Part shown: piece by piece, positions 46,532 through 55,445 of the stretch
Position numbering within the stretch: position 1 is the stretch's first letter
How the letters are laid out: the number at the start of each line of letters is the position of its first letter
From: Mesorhizobium sp. SOD10
GTDB taxonomy: Bacteria > Pseudomonadota > Alphaproteobacteria > Rhizobiales > Rhizobiaceae
Length of the DNA: 64,000 nucleotides
Assembly (NCBI GenBank): GCA_000824805.1
Contig: CCNA01000045.1
Location: 62,001-126,000 of the forward strand
Reading direction: 5' to 3'
Notes under the pieces: model-generated
The model's input: the letters and a program-made list of their open reading frames with translations, nothing else
What the model was told of the DNA's origin: nothing
Database searches by the model: none
Program-made: the position numbers and the translations under genes

Positions 46532-47896
46532 TCAGTGCCGAACGACCAATTTTCCAAGTGTGTACCATGGTCCCTCCCCCCGTATGGCGAGCGTGATGTC
46601 CGGTGTCTCGCTACCCGGCGGCGCCAAGCCTATGTGCACTGGATAGGTTCCAGCAGCGAGCCCCGCCGTTCCGATCGTGATGGTGTCTGCACGGTTGCCC
46701 GGGAGGAATCCTCGCATTGAAACCCGGGTGTCCTTGACCAGAGTGCCGATTCTTATCAACACGTGGCGATCAAAGTACATCGGAGCATTCCCTTTATTTT
46801 CCCAATCTAGTTGCACAGCAAAGTTGTCTCCTGAATGTATTGAGACTGGAAACGCCGCCCGCTTCAGAACAAGGCGATAACCGAGCTTTGTCAGCATGTC
46901 CCGTACGGCTGGAAGCATCTCGGCGGGGATCGGAGCACTCTTGTTGCTGATCTTCGATACATGGTTATCAACCGCCCACTGGAGGCTTCGTTGCCATTGA
47001 GAATTCCGCGAAACCCAGTCCGACATAACTCCGCACGGTTCCATAACAACAGGCCCGGACTTCCAAGCATTTGGTACATCCGCTACGATAAAAGGGTATT
47101 TGAGTTGCATCTCACGCTTCCCTCCCCAGCAATCGGCCCTCCAGCCGAGGCCTTGGCTAATCGCGTAATGAAATGCCTCTCTATCGTTCCACCAAACTCC
47201 GTCATTGACTACCAGTGGACCCTTGATATGCGTTCTGAACTCGTCGAACAGCCATTTCAAAGTGTCTGTCCTTGGATAAGGAGGGGGAGGTTCGGTATTC
47301 CAAAAGTGTTGCTCACCCCAATTGCCAATAATTCCGATGTCAATCGAGTCGATCGCTAAGTTGTGGCCATAACGTTGCCCAAGAGCGGCAATAAGCTTCC
47401 TTATATCCTGTTTAACCACGCTTTCATCCAGATTGGGAAACCAAACCTGGGCCCCCTCGAACGCAAATGCAAAGCCAGGGAAGCCGGCATCCCTTAGCCC
47501 CACCGGCCCGGAGTTACCTTCCTCATACGCCATAATGCGAAACGCGAGCCTTTGTCCCGATGCTTGCGCTTGCGAAAGGGCGCTGTCGAGCGTAGCGAAA
47601 TCGAACGTGCCTGGTCGTGCTTCAATAGCGCTCCAGTTGATCCGGAAATACATAGTCGAGGACGGAAGCTGGCTGTCTCGTGCTGCGGATTGATAGAAGG
47701 TCTCATACCCGATGCCCGGGTTCTTAATGACGTCCGTGCGTTCCGTTGGATAGTATGTCGATATCGCCCCAGTCGGAGATGGCGGGGCCGACTTGGTCAG
47801 TTTGGTATGCTTGGCGATGGGCGAAATAGAACCACCCACTCCAGCAGCGATGGCGATAGCAACCAACACCGCCAAGTACGGATGCCGCCTACGCAT
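46532..47896 (-). CDS. DUF4832 secreted protein
   Basis: A 454-residue protein with an N-terminal signal or anchor (YLAVLVAIAIAAGVGGSI). A TIM-barrel-like region follows (GIGYETFYQS, FRINWSAIEARPGTFDFATLD, IDIGIIGNWGEQHFW with two candidate acidic residues, and VNDGVWWNDREAF), then a C-terminal beta-sandwich (about 355-454). This is the DUF4832 glycoside-hydrolase-like architecture found in polysaccharide loci. It may trim or modify the exported polymer in the periplasm. Codon and base composition is lower in GC than its neighbours, suggesting a separate acquisition. Confidence 0.82.
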   Translation of the reverse strand: MRRRHPYLAVLVAIAIAAGVGGSISPIAKHTKLTKSAPPSPTGAISTYYPTERTDVIKNPGIGYETFYQSAARDSQLPSSTMYFRINWSAIEARPGTFDFATLDSALSQAQASGQRLAFRIMAYEEGNSGPVGLRDAGFPGFAFAFEGAQVWFPNLDESVVKQDIRKLIAALGQRYGHNLAIDSIDIGIIGNWGEQHFWNTEPPPPYPRTDTLKWLFDEFRTHIKGPLVVNDGVWWNDREAFHYAISQGLGWRADCWGGKREMQLKYPFIVADVPNAWKSGPVVMEPCGVMSDWVSRNSQWQRSLQWAVDNHVSKISNKSAPIPAEMLPAVRDMLTKLGYRLVLKRAAFPVSIHSGDNFAVQLDWENKGNAPMYFDRHVLIRIGTLVKDTRVSMRGFLPGNRADTITIGTAGLAAGTYPVHIGLAPPGSETPDITLAIRGEGPWYTLGKLVVRH

Positions 47897-48001
47897 AGGT
47901 ATTCCCTGACTCCCCCGTCTGGAAGCGCCTATTCGCCACCCAAGCTTGCTCGCGCTCTTGCCTACGATCCGGACGTCGCGCGCACTGCGCGAGCACGCAC
48001 C

Positions 48002-49177
48002 TTACGCTTCCTGCGCACTCGCCCTGATGTCTGGGACCAACGCAAGGTCACGCTCACCGCCCGAGCGCATTCTCAACTCGTCTTTCGCACCCGGCTCCGT
48101 TTGCTGGAGATAGGCAAGTAGTTTGGCCTCGCGGCGCCCACGCGTGACGGTAGTAAGCACGAGCCCACAAGTAACCGAGAGAACAGCTAGAAACGTCAAA
48201 GCGATGGTCAGAGCTCCGGCCGCCAGCCCAGGAAACACCCCCTCGTTCTCGTAGGCAGTGAAGATCGACGTTGCGAGCAAGATGGCGGGCACCAGCAATA
48301 AGCCGCCAACGCTTGTAAAGAACAGCAACGGCCGTTCTGACCTCTGCAAGCCCGCGATAGTCCACAGAATTCGCAGGCCGTCGCGCCACGTGTTGAGTTT
48401 CGAGGCAGAACCCTTAGGCCGTGCGTAGTATGGTGTGGGGATCTCGGCCACCGGCAGCCCGAGTTCAAGAGCGTGGACGGTCAGTTCGGTTTCAATCTCA
48501 AACCCTCGCGCGAGCAGCGGAATCGACTTGACGAAGCGCCGTGTAAACACCCGATATCCCGACAACATATCGGTAAAGGTTCGGCCAAACACCGACGCAA
48601 CGAAGCTCGTCAGTAGGAGGTTGCCGAAGCGATGACCAGCCCGATAGGCAGTTGCCTCCACTTCGACCCGCGCCGCCACTACCATGTCCAGGCGATCTTG
48701 GACGAGGCGGGCGATCATGTCGCGGGCGCTGAGCGCATCATAGGTCGCATCGCCATCAACCAGGACATAAATATCCGCATCAATGTCCGAAAACATGCGC
48801 CTCACCACGATGCCTTTGCCCTGACGCGACTCTCGACGGACTTCGGCGCCCGCGGATCTGGCTAATTCAGCAGTGCCGTCAGTCGAGTTGTTGTCGTAGA
48901 CATAGACACTTGCCCCTGGTAGTGCCGCTTGGAACTGCGCGACGACAGAGGCAACCGTCGCTGCCTCATTGTAGCAAGGGACGAGGACGGCGATGCGGTA
49001 TTGGTCGAATAAACCCGGTTCGCCGGCTTGCCCTTGAAGGGCACTGCCGTCGGGCACGAGAAAGTGGACTGCGCCGGTTCCTAAAGCTTGCGGCCTTGCC
49101 GCTGAGGCCGCTGGTAACGATCCATCGGCGCTTGACCGGCGATTTACGGCCGGTGTCAGGGGATGAAGAGCGCTCAT
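48002..49177 (-). CDS. Glycosyltransferase family 2 with C-terminal membrane helices
   Basis: A 391-residue GT-A enzyme. After a ~60-residue leader comes RIAVLVPCYNEAATVASVV, then YVYDNNSTDGTAELA, the metal-binding DADIYVLVDGDATYD (DxD), and the RGFEIETELTVHALELG acceptor/base region. Two transmembrane segments at the C-terminus (SVGGLLLVPAILLATSIF and ALTIALTFLAVLSVTCGLVL) are typical of polyprenyl-phosphate sugar transferases. Start 49177 overlaps the stop of the upstream flavoprotein remnant in ATGA; the longer frame is not supported. Confidence 0.9.
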   Translation of the reverse strand: MSALHPLTPAVNRRSSADGSLPAASAARPQALGTGAVHFLVPDGSALQGQAGEPGLFDQYRIAVLVPCYNEAATVASVVAQFQAALPGASVYVYDNNSTDGTAELARSAGAEVRRESRQGKGIVVRRMFSDIDADIYVLVDGDATYDALSARDMIARLVQDRLDMVVAARVEVEATAYRAGHRFGNLLLTSFVASVFGRTFTDMLSGYRVFTRRFVKSIPLLARGFEIETELTVHALELGLPVAEIPTPYYARPKGSASKLNTWRDGLRILWTIAGLQRSERPLLFFTSVGGLLLVPAILLATSIFTAYENEGVFPGLAAGALTIALTFLAVLSVTCGLVLTTVTRGRREAKLLAYLQQTEPGAKDELRMRSGGERDLALVPDIRASAQEA

Positions 49178-49491
49178 GACGATACCCCAGATGCGATGGG
49201 GGCGAGCTTGGATCCAGTCACGATTTTGGGGCCAAGTGTTCTCGCCAGATGACGCGGCAGCAAGCGGGTCGGATGTTTCGCACCGACGGCGAACCGGGCG
49301 ACAGGGCAAAGGGCGTTCGCAGACGCCGGCGCGATGAAATACAAACCCCGGCATGGACGCTTCATCATCCGTTGCAAGATCGGCATGTTATTTACGCAAC
49401 GGATTCCAAGTGTCGCGAATTGAGAAAAACTGAGGCGACCGAGATTGATCCTGTACCCGGTCGCTGTGATAATATGAATCGAGGTTCCCAT
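49174..49491 (-). pseudogene. C-terminal remnant of a flavoprotein paralogue
   Basis: The translation HIITATGYRINLGRLSFSQF … RGLYFIAPASANALCPVARF … HPTRLLPRHLARTLG matches the C-terminal ~105 residues of the flavoprotein at 41432-42682 (VIFATGYKIDVGRLAFLNPT, GLHFIGPAAANSFGPVCRF, HPARHLARYLSAVL). The FAD and NADPH domains are gone. As in the intact copy, the stop overlaps the start of a GT2 gene. Probably non-functional. Confidence 0.8.
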
Positions 49492-49837
49492 CTCGCATTG
49501 CTCGCTGTTGCCGCGGCCTTCCTTCCGTGCATAGTGTCATGCCACAGCTCGCCCGGCTAAGTGCTCAATAGTCTTTGGCGGTGGCTCTCTGGAGGTACTA
49601 CTTGACGGCCAAGTGGAGGGGAGCCTCGATCCTCTAACCTCGAGCGACCTCCAATGGCGGCGTCCAACGCCGAGCCGGCCTGACCCGCCCGCGGCTAATA
49701 CGACAAAACTGATCAGAGCTTTGTCCCTATGATCAATCTCGCCAACCATAATCATAGCACCCGATAGAGACCGGACTTGAGCTTCTTTCACGGAAATAAG
49801 TAACCATCTCCCCGCAAAGCCCAGGGGCTCAGAATGA

Positions 49838-50043
49838 AAGCCGCTCAAAGCGGCTTGAGGGCCGCTGACACGGCGCTTCATTGGGGTGCCACCGAAGGTG
49901 GTAAGTCAGCGCCAAAGGTTGACCTGATCCAGCCGTTGATCCTCCCGTTCCTGGTTCTTGATGTATTCTCGGATCACCGCTTCGCCTCGACCGACGGCCC
50001 AAAAGTGCTGCATCTCGAAATTCCGACACCGCTCTCCATAACC
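49838..50043 (-). mobile_element. IS200/IS605-family transposase 3' remnant with end hairpin
   Basis: Minus-strand codons 50043-49906 give GYGERCRNFEMQHFWAVGRG, EAVIREYIKNQERED and QRLDQVNLWR*, which look like the C-terminus of a Y1 (IS200-type) TnpA, including the helix with the V-I-R-E-Y-I-K-N-Q-E pattern. Just downstream AAGCCGCT-CAA-AGCGGCTT (49838-49856) is a perfect hairpin of the kind found at IS200 ends. The HUH motif and catalytic Tyr region are not recognisable, so it is a fossil. Confidence 0.55.
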
Positions 50044-50176
50044 TAGCCAAATGGATGGCGCCTAGCGTGACTTAAACTCTCAACTTCGGCCACGTGACTG
50101 AGCTTTCGTGTGCATGGAGGCTCACCAAGGCGAAAGTCACCGGTGGGCTCCCGGAAACGTCAAATCGCTATTGTCA

Positions 50177-50193
50177 CCCCCGCAAAGCGGGGG
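50177..50193. terminator. GC hairpin, possible terminator or repeat
   Basis: CCCCCGC-AAA-GCGGGGG is a perfect 7-bp stem followed by ACATCTCC on the plus strand and preceded by GACAATAG. There is no clear T-run, so it may be a mobile palindrome related to the nearby IS200 fossil rather than a terminator. Confidence 0.35.
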
Positions 50194-50431
50194 ACATCTC
50201 CTATATTGTTTAAGTGAGATACGAATGTGGTCAACTAGAAGATGATCACTCATCTTCAATTCTCTTATCCATTATGAGTACCACTTCATCGCAGGATTTT
50301 GGCGATTGACGGAATAGACGCATGGGGGCTCAATTTGACCTTCCACTTGGCGCGGTTCTGCTGCCGTTTAACCACTTCGGAGCCGAAGAAGCCTTTGCCC
50401 GCCATGCGGATTCGAAGAAGAGATCGAAATC

Positions 50432-51442
50432 ATGAACGTCAGTTCGGCTAACACCTCGCTGATCATTTGCGCGCATACCCTGGAGCGGTGGCAGGATCTC
50501 TTGGAGTCGGTGGCATCTGTGCGTCGACTGGAACCCCCGCCTGATGAGATAGTCGTCGTCGTCGATCACAATGCGGAGCTGAAAGCGCGCGCCGAAGCTC
50601 AGTTCGTTGACCTCCTCGTCATCGAAAACCGAAACCGCAGGGGGCTTTCGGGGGCGCGCAACTCGGGCATTGCAGCGTCACGCGGTTCGTTGATCGCGTT
50701 TCTCGACGACGATGCCATCGCGGAACCGCGATGGCTCGCGTATATGATCAGCCATTGCGATCGACCTGAAGTGCTTGGTGCAATGGGCCGCATTGAGCCG
50801 CTTTGGCTGGGACCTCGGCCGCGCTGGTTCCCGGACGAATTCCTTTGGGTCGTGGGCTGCACGTATCGGGGCCATCCGGATAAGGTTGGTCCCGTGCGAA
50901 GCCTGCTCGGCTGCGGCATGTGCCTCCGGCGGGAGGTTTTTGAAAAAGTGGGGGGCTTCAATGCTGCATTAGGCCGAACCCAAAAGAGCCTGCCTATGAG
51001 TGGCGAGGAGACCGAACTCTGCATCCGTGCCCGAAAGGCAATCCCAGCTGGCGAGTTCATCTTCGAGCCCCGCGCGGTTGTCCGGCACAGAATTCCAGCA
51101 AAGCGGTTGACTCAGAGGTACTTTTGGCTGCGCTGCTATGCCGAGGGCCTCTCGAAAGCCTATATGTCGGCGCTCCTGCACTCACGGGAGGCCCTGTCCG
51201 CTGAACGGACCTACGTCTGGCGCGTGCTTTCACGCGGCATCGTTCGCGGTTTTGGTGACGCCATTTTGCGGGCCGATGCCGAAGGGTTGGGACGCGCCTT
51301 TGCGATCGCGGCAGGCCTTGCCTGTTCAATCGGCGGGTTCATCATCGGCAAGCTGGAAATTGTTGCGAACCTGATCTACCTGCCACGGCGCCAAAAATCT
51401 GCGTTTAGGCCTAGAATAAGAGCTCTGACGCGCTTTCGCTGA
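50432..51442 (+). CDS. Glycosyltransferase family 2
   Basis: A 336-residue GT-A protein. TSLIICAHTLERWQDLLESV and PPPDEIVVVVDHNAEL start the fold, GLSGARNSGIAASRGSLIAF and LDDDAIAEPRWL contain the DDD metal site, and LGCGMCLRREVFEKVGGFN with GEETELCIRARKA forms the acceptor/base region. The C-terminus is basic with one hydrophobic stretch (AIAAGLACSIGGFIIGKLE), suggesting membrane association. It transfers a sugar in polymer assembly. The gene stands alone on the plus strand. Confidence 0.88.
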   Translation: MNVSSANTSLIICAHTLERWQDLLESVASVRRLEPPPDEIVVVVDHNAELKARAEAQFVDLLVIENRNRRGLSGARNSGIAASRGSLIAFLDDDAIAEPRWLAYMISHCDRPEVLGAMGRIEPLWLGPRPRWFPDEFLWVVGCTYRGHPDKVGPVRSLLGCGMCLRREVFEKVGGFNAALGRTQKSLPMSGEETELCIRARKAIPAGEFIFEPRAVVRHRIPAKRLTQRYFWLRCYAEGLSKAYMSALLHSREALSAERTYVWRVLSRGIVRGFGDAILRADAEGLGRAFAIAAGLACSIGGFIIGKLEIVANLIYLPRRQKSAFRPRIRALTRFR

Positions 51443-51778
51443 CGCCCGCGACAGTTGGCGCATGCCCTGCCCTTTCCTGACCGGCATCCTTTTTCCTCTT
51501 TACTGGTCGAGGCCAGGAACGCCGGAAAATCGGAACAGAATGGCCGGATCAGCTCGGAATGGTGGCCGAGAGCGGCAGCGACGAGACGGCTCGGGCGGTC
51601 CCGCTCAGCAACGTCGCGATTTCGCTAATATTCAGTGCTGAGCCACGGAACCGGACCGGCCGACCGTGACGGTCGAAGGAGTTTGCTTCCTTCGGGAGTA
51701 GAAGGTACCAGTCGCTTGACCGCCAGGCTAAGGGGAGCGTCAAGGACAGGTCGGTGCAGTGCACACAAAGGACCGACG
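51443..51778. other. Intergenic stretch without a supported gene
   Basis: About 340 bp. A 71-codon minus-strand ORF exists, but I recognise no family and the start context is weak. Confidence 0.5.
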
Positions 51779-52321
51779 ATGATTCTCAGCACGCATGCGT
51801 TGGTCGGGGCGGCGCTCGGTAGTTTCCTGCCCGCGAATCCGGGTGCAGCCCTAGCATTGGGGTTTGGGAGCCATTTCGCCCTCGATGCGATCCCCCATTG
51901 GGATTACCCAATCCGTTCCTCGTCGTTGAGCCTCAGGATCGACGCGCCTGTCCAGCTTGATAGAGCGCTGTTGCTGGATGCTATGATCCTCGGTGCCGAT
52001 GCGCTTGTCGGCATCCTCGCGGCCGTCCTCTTGTTCGGATCGCCAGAAAACAAGTGGGCGATCCTGCTCGGCGCCTGCGGGGCCATGCTTCCCGACCCGT
52101 TGCAGGTCGTGCACGCTCGCTTTCCGTACGGGCCACTGCGGATGCTGCAACGCTTTCATTGTTGGATCCACGCTGATAAGCGGATCACCAAACCATTCCC
52201 TCTGGGTGTTGTTTCACAGCTGATGTTAGTCGCCGTGGTGGTGTGGCTCACCGACAAAGCCCATGGCGGCGTCTTCAACGCCATCGCCACATTCTTCACC
52301 ACAGTGCAAGGCCGGGGTTGA
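51779..52321 (+). CDS. Membrane protein, YdjM/metal-dependent-hydrolase-like
   Basis: 180 residues with an N-terminal hydrophobic segment (STHALVGAALGSFLP), conserved polar residues in FGSHFALDAIPHWDYP (His and Asp on either side of a turn), a second membrane segment (LLDAMILGADALVGILAAVLL), then GACGAMLPDPLQ and a C-terminal helix. The H…HxxxDxxPHxD arrangement resembles the YdjM/YfhO-like inner-membrane hydrolase family. Start 51779 follows AAAGGA. Function in the locus is unknown. Confidence 0.65.
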   Translation: MILSTHALVGAALGSFLPANPGAALALGFGSHFALDAIPHWDYPIRSSSLSLRIDAPVQLDRALLLDAMILGADALVGILAAVLLFGSPENKWAILLGACGAMLPDPLQVVHARFPYGPLRMLQRFHCWIHADKRITKPFPLGVVSQLMLVAVVVWLTDKAHGGVFNAIATFFTTVQGRG

Positions 52322-53168
52322 TCTGGACGCGATAGCCTCTTGGCGAAGCGCCGCGGCATGGTCGAACCGCTGTAACGGCGCTATTCTGCTGCCTGATTCA
52401 GTTCTCTTGACTGTGAGCTCCGCCCCACTCAAACCGTGCCGGTTGTTCGAATAGTCTGGGCCTGATCGCTGCTTTTTCGGCGCGAATCTGTGCCCGACGG
52501 AAGGCCTCGGTCACATGGACGAGTTCCTCGCGGCTTGGAGCCACGCCTGAGGCCGTGCGGCCGCCACCCCCACATTGCTGTGACTGACTGGAATGAGCTT
52601 TCGTTGCGCGGTCGTTCCTGACGCCTGGAGGACAAAGGCGGGCGTGTCCAGATCGGGCTTAGTGCCGATCGAAGGTTCCGAGCCTTCCGGGACGGCGGGC
52701 GCGATCCAGTTTTAGACGCAGGCGTTCCAAAGAGAGAGTTGATAAGATTATTTCGGCCTCATTCTCGCCGCAAAAGGTGTTAGTGTCCGTCGAGTTGCAT
52801 AAATCTAATACAATCCGATGGTTGTATAGGAACAAAGCTACACGCCGGCGAAAGTGAAGGCGGAAAAAGTCAGGTTTAACTTGATGGCGCTGGAATAATA
52901 AAACAAGAAAGGTAATGAGATGATGGATATGATGTGGTAATTCTAGTTGGAAACTTGGCGGAATGTCCGGATGACAAGTCGCGCCTTTACGGATCAGGCC
53001 GCGGCGCGAAAGGTCCAAGGCCTTGCGCACGTCGGCAACGAAGGTTTCCAAATCTCCACTGCCTTTAAAGTCGGTTCGCGCTCGTAGCTGCGAGCATGCG
53101 TTATATGGCGCGCCTTGGCGATGTGCAGCAGTGGCATCGTCTGCGTCAATCTCAATGAGGATCACGGA
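52322..53168. other. Stretch without a supported gene
   Basis: About 850 bp, with an AT-rich part near 52740-52930. ORFs on the minus strand (up to 183 codons) have no domain. It presumably holds the promoter of the glycanase gene at 53169. Confidence 0.5.
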
Positions 53169-54716
53169 ATGGCTCTTTCGGCACCTGCAGGCTATAGCTC
53201 CAGCGATCAAGTCTTCGAGGAAAGCTTCTCAGGGACCGCGCTCGACAGCCATTGGCATACCTACATCACCAGCAATGCCGCTAACGGTTGGGCCTGGAAC
53301 AGCAACGGATTGGGCGGGAGCACTGCCGGCGGTCCGTACAACGCCGACTACGATATGCCGGGCCAGGTGTCTGTGAGCAATGGGCTGTTGAATCTCACGG
53401 CGATCAAGCAGCCGATCACGGCCCCCAATCAGGGTTCGATAACGACTTTTCCGATCACGTCCGGTGCAGTCAGCAGCTACGGCAATTTTGAATTTGAAGG
53501 TGGCCACCTTCAGATCAGCATGAAGGCGCCCAGCGGCGACGGTGCATGGCCAGCCCTCTGGCTAATGCCGGGGCAGGGTGCAGGCAGCAGCGGCGACAAT
53601 TTCGAAATCGATATGCAGGAAGGCGGATTTACCGGTTCGGGTCCTGCAAACCAGGCATTCTCGTACCATCTTCACACGCCATCCGGCACGTTTGGCGGTG
53701 TCGTCGACACTGGCATCGACCTCACGGCGGGGTTCCATACATACGCCATCGACTGGGAGCCCGGTCAATCGATCACCTGGTATCTCGATGGGAATCAGAT
53801 GGCGCGGGTGACAAGCGCGCAGGCCCCGATTCCTAAAGAACCGATGGAATTGATCATGAACAATGGAGTCGCGAATTCGAACGCGACCGGGTGGCATACT
53901 GCCCTGGATAGTTCCACCCCTTCGTCGATGCAGATGCAGATCGACGAGATCCAGCTCTATCAAAAGGCGGGCAGCGGCGACACCGTAACAGGCGCAAACG
54001 TCTTCAATAGCACCGGGACCACCTCTTCCGGCACCACCACCCCCACCACCACCCCCACCACCACCAGCGATGGTGTTTTTTATGGTACCGGCGGCGCCGA
54101 CGTGATTCACGGAACCGCCGGCGCCGACACGATGGTCGGCTATGGCGGCAACGACACCTACTATGTCGACAATGCGGGCGACAAGGTGACCGAGGCGGTA
54201 GGTGGCGGCATCGACAAGGTTCTCGCCTCGGTGAGCTATGCGCTTTCAGCCGGTTCGGAGGTCGAGCTTCTCGCCACCACGAGCCCCTCAGGTACGACTG
54301 CAATCAACCTGACAGGCAACGAGCTCGCCCAGACCATTCAGGGCAATGCCGGCGCCAATATCATCAACGGTGGCGGCGGCAGTGATGTGCTCACCGGTTT
54401 TGGAGGTAGGGACACCTTCGTTTTCAACACCGCGCTTGGCACCGGGAATGTCGCCAAGATCACTGACTTCACGGTCTCGAAAGACAAGATTCAACTCGAC
54501 CACACCGTGTTTTCGGAGCTCCATGGGGGTAAACTGGCAGCCGCTGCTTTCTCCATTGGCACGGCTGCGCATGATACTTCCGACCATATCGTCTACGACA
54601 GCTCGACCGGTGGCCTCTACTACGACAGTGATGGCCACGGAGGCGCATCCCAGGTTCAGTTCGCCACCCTTTCTCCGGGCCTGTCGCTTTCGTCATCCTC
54701 GTTCTTTGTGACCTGA
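53169..54716 (+). CDS. Secreted GH16 glycanase with RTX calcium-binding repeats (ExsH/PlyB-like)
   Basis: A 515-residue protein. The GH16 beta-jelly-roll catalytic domain (residues ~10-275) carries the active-site motif EIDMQE (about 146-151, E-x-D-x-x-E with nucleophile and acid/base Glu) and AWPALWLMPG. A Thr/Pro linker (TTTPTTTPTTT) leads to RTX nonapeptide repeats (GTGGADVIHGTAGADTMVGY, GNAGANIINGGGGSDVLTGF) and a C-terminal type I secretion region. There is no Sec signal. Related rhizobial enzymes (ExsH-type) cut their own exopolysaccharide to control its length. Start 53169 has GAGG eight bases upstream; ATG 53115 is less likely. No type I exporter is encoded nearby. Confidence 0.92.
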   Translation: MALSAPAGYSSSDQVFEESFSGTALDSHWHTYITSNAANGWAWNSNGLGGSTAGGPYNADYDMPGQVSVSNGLLNLTAIKQPITAPNQGSITTFPITSGAVSSYGNFEFEGGHLQISMKAPSGDGAWPALWLMPGQGAGSSGDNFEIDMQEGGFTGSGPANQAFSYHLHTPSGTFGGVVDTGIDLTAGFHTYAIDWEPGQSITWYLDGNQMARVTSAQAPIPKEPMELIMNNGVANSNATGWHTALDSSTPSSMQMQIDEIQLYQKAGSGDTVTGANVFNSTGTTSSGTTTPTTTPTTTSDGVFYGTGGADVIHGTAGADTMVGYGGNDTYYVDNAGDKVTEAVGGGIDKVLASVSYALSAGSEVELLATTSPSGTTAINLTGNELAQTIQGNAGANIINGGGGSDVLTGFGGRDTFVFNTALGTGNVAKITDFTVSKDKIQLDHTVFSELHGGKLAAAAFSIGTAAHDTSDHIVYDSSTGGLYYDSDGHGGASQVQFATLSPGLSLSSSSFFVT

Positions 54717-55445
54717 AACTGCTCTGTGGATGGCTACGTCCCACCAGAGCCTGTCTGTCGCCGCCATACAGTGGGTCAAATGCACCTCCTGGCCTGTTTT
54801 CATCATCCGTCGGATGCGGGTGCGCGGCGTTGAAGGGACCGTTTGCGCGCGGGCGTGGTTGAGCTTCAACGTGCCCGCGAGATCGTAAACTCGTAGGTTT
54901 GCATCTGACCGATGGTCGCTACCACCATTCGAGTAGGCCAATCGGTCGGGCCTCGACCGGCATGACCTCCGCGTCTGGGACCGGCCGCACGGCCAGAGCG
55001 GCCGTGGGCAGAGCGGCTCAGCTGCCGTCTGGCGCCATCGCCTTGTCGACGCACAGAGATCAATCGACCATAAACTGCGATTACATCGGAAAGCCCGGGA
55101 CTAACAATCGTGGCGACTGCCGACCCGGCTTCTTGGTTAACGGACCGGCATTTGCGAGCTTCGTTCCGTGCCGAAACGAAGCCTGTCCCTGAAGCGCGAG
55201 TGCTATCCTCTAACCCCATCGGTGATCGTCGCATCCTGGCTCGCCCTCCAGAATCTGGGGCACAGCCTCTGCATTGACACCGACAATCTACGCCTAATGA
55301 GGTATTTTGGAATTCGACGTTCGTGGCGTAAGTTAATACAGTCAAATACGCTCATGCAAATCCCGTGGATGACCATACGAGAGTACCTCGAAAGTGCCAC
55401 AGGTTGTTGATTTGTGTATCGTTCCAGTGTCATAGGAGTCTGCCG
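54717..55445. other. Stretch without a supported gene
   Basis: About 730 bp. ORFs up to 159 codons on the minus strand lack recognisable domains. The last 150 bp are AT-rich and should contain the promoter of the LuxR-type gene; a ribosome binding site AGGAG precedes ATG 55446. Confidence 0.5.

Larger units (their letters stand above)
49492..50431. other. Stretch with an IS200 fossil and hairpins, no intact gene
   Basis: About 940 bp, AT-richer toward the 3' side. It contains the IS200-type fragment (49906-50043), the hairpin at 49838-49856 and another at 50177-50193. Remaining ORFs show no domain. The 3' end carries the promoter of the GT2 gene at 50432. Confidence 0.6.

Noticed and set aside
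49537..49881. 114-codon minus-strand frame near the IS200 fossil
   Set aside because: No family seen; it overlaps the end hairpin of the fossil and is probably chance.
52659..53210. 183-codon minus-strand frame upstream of the glycanase
   Set aside because: No recognisable family, unusual amino-acid composition, and it overlaps the promoter and start of the glycanase gene.
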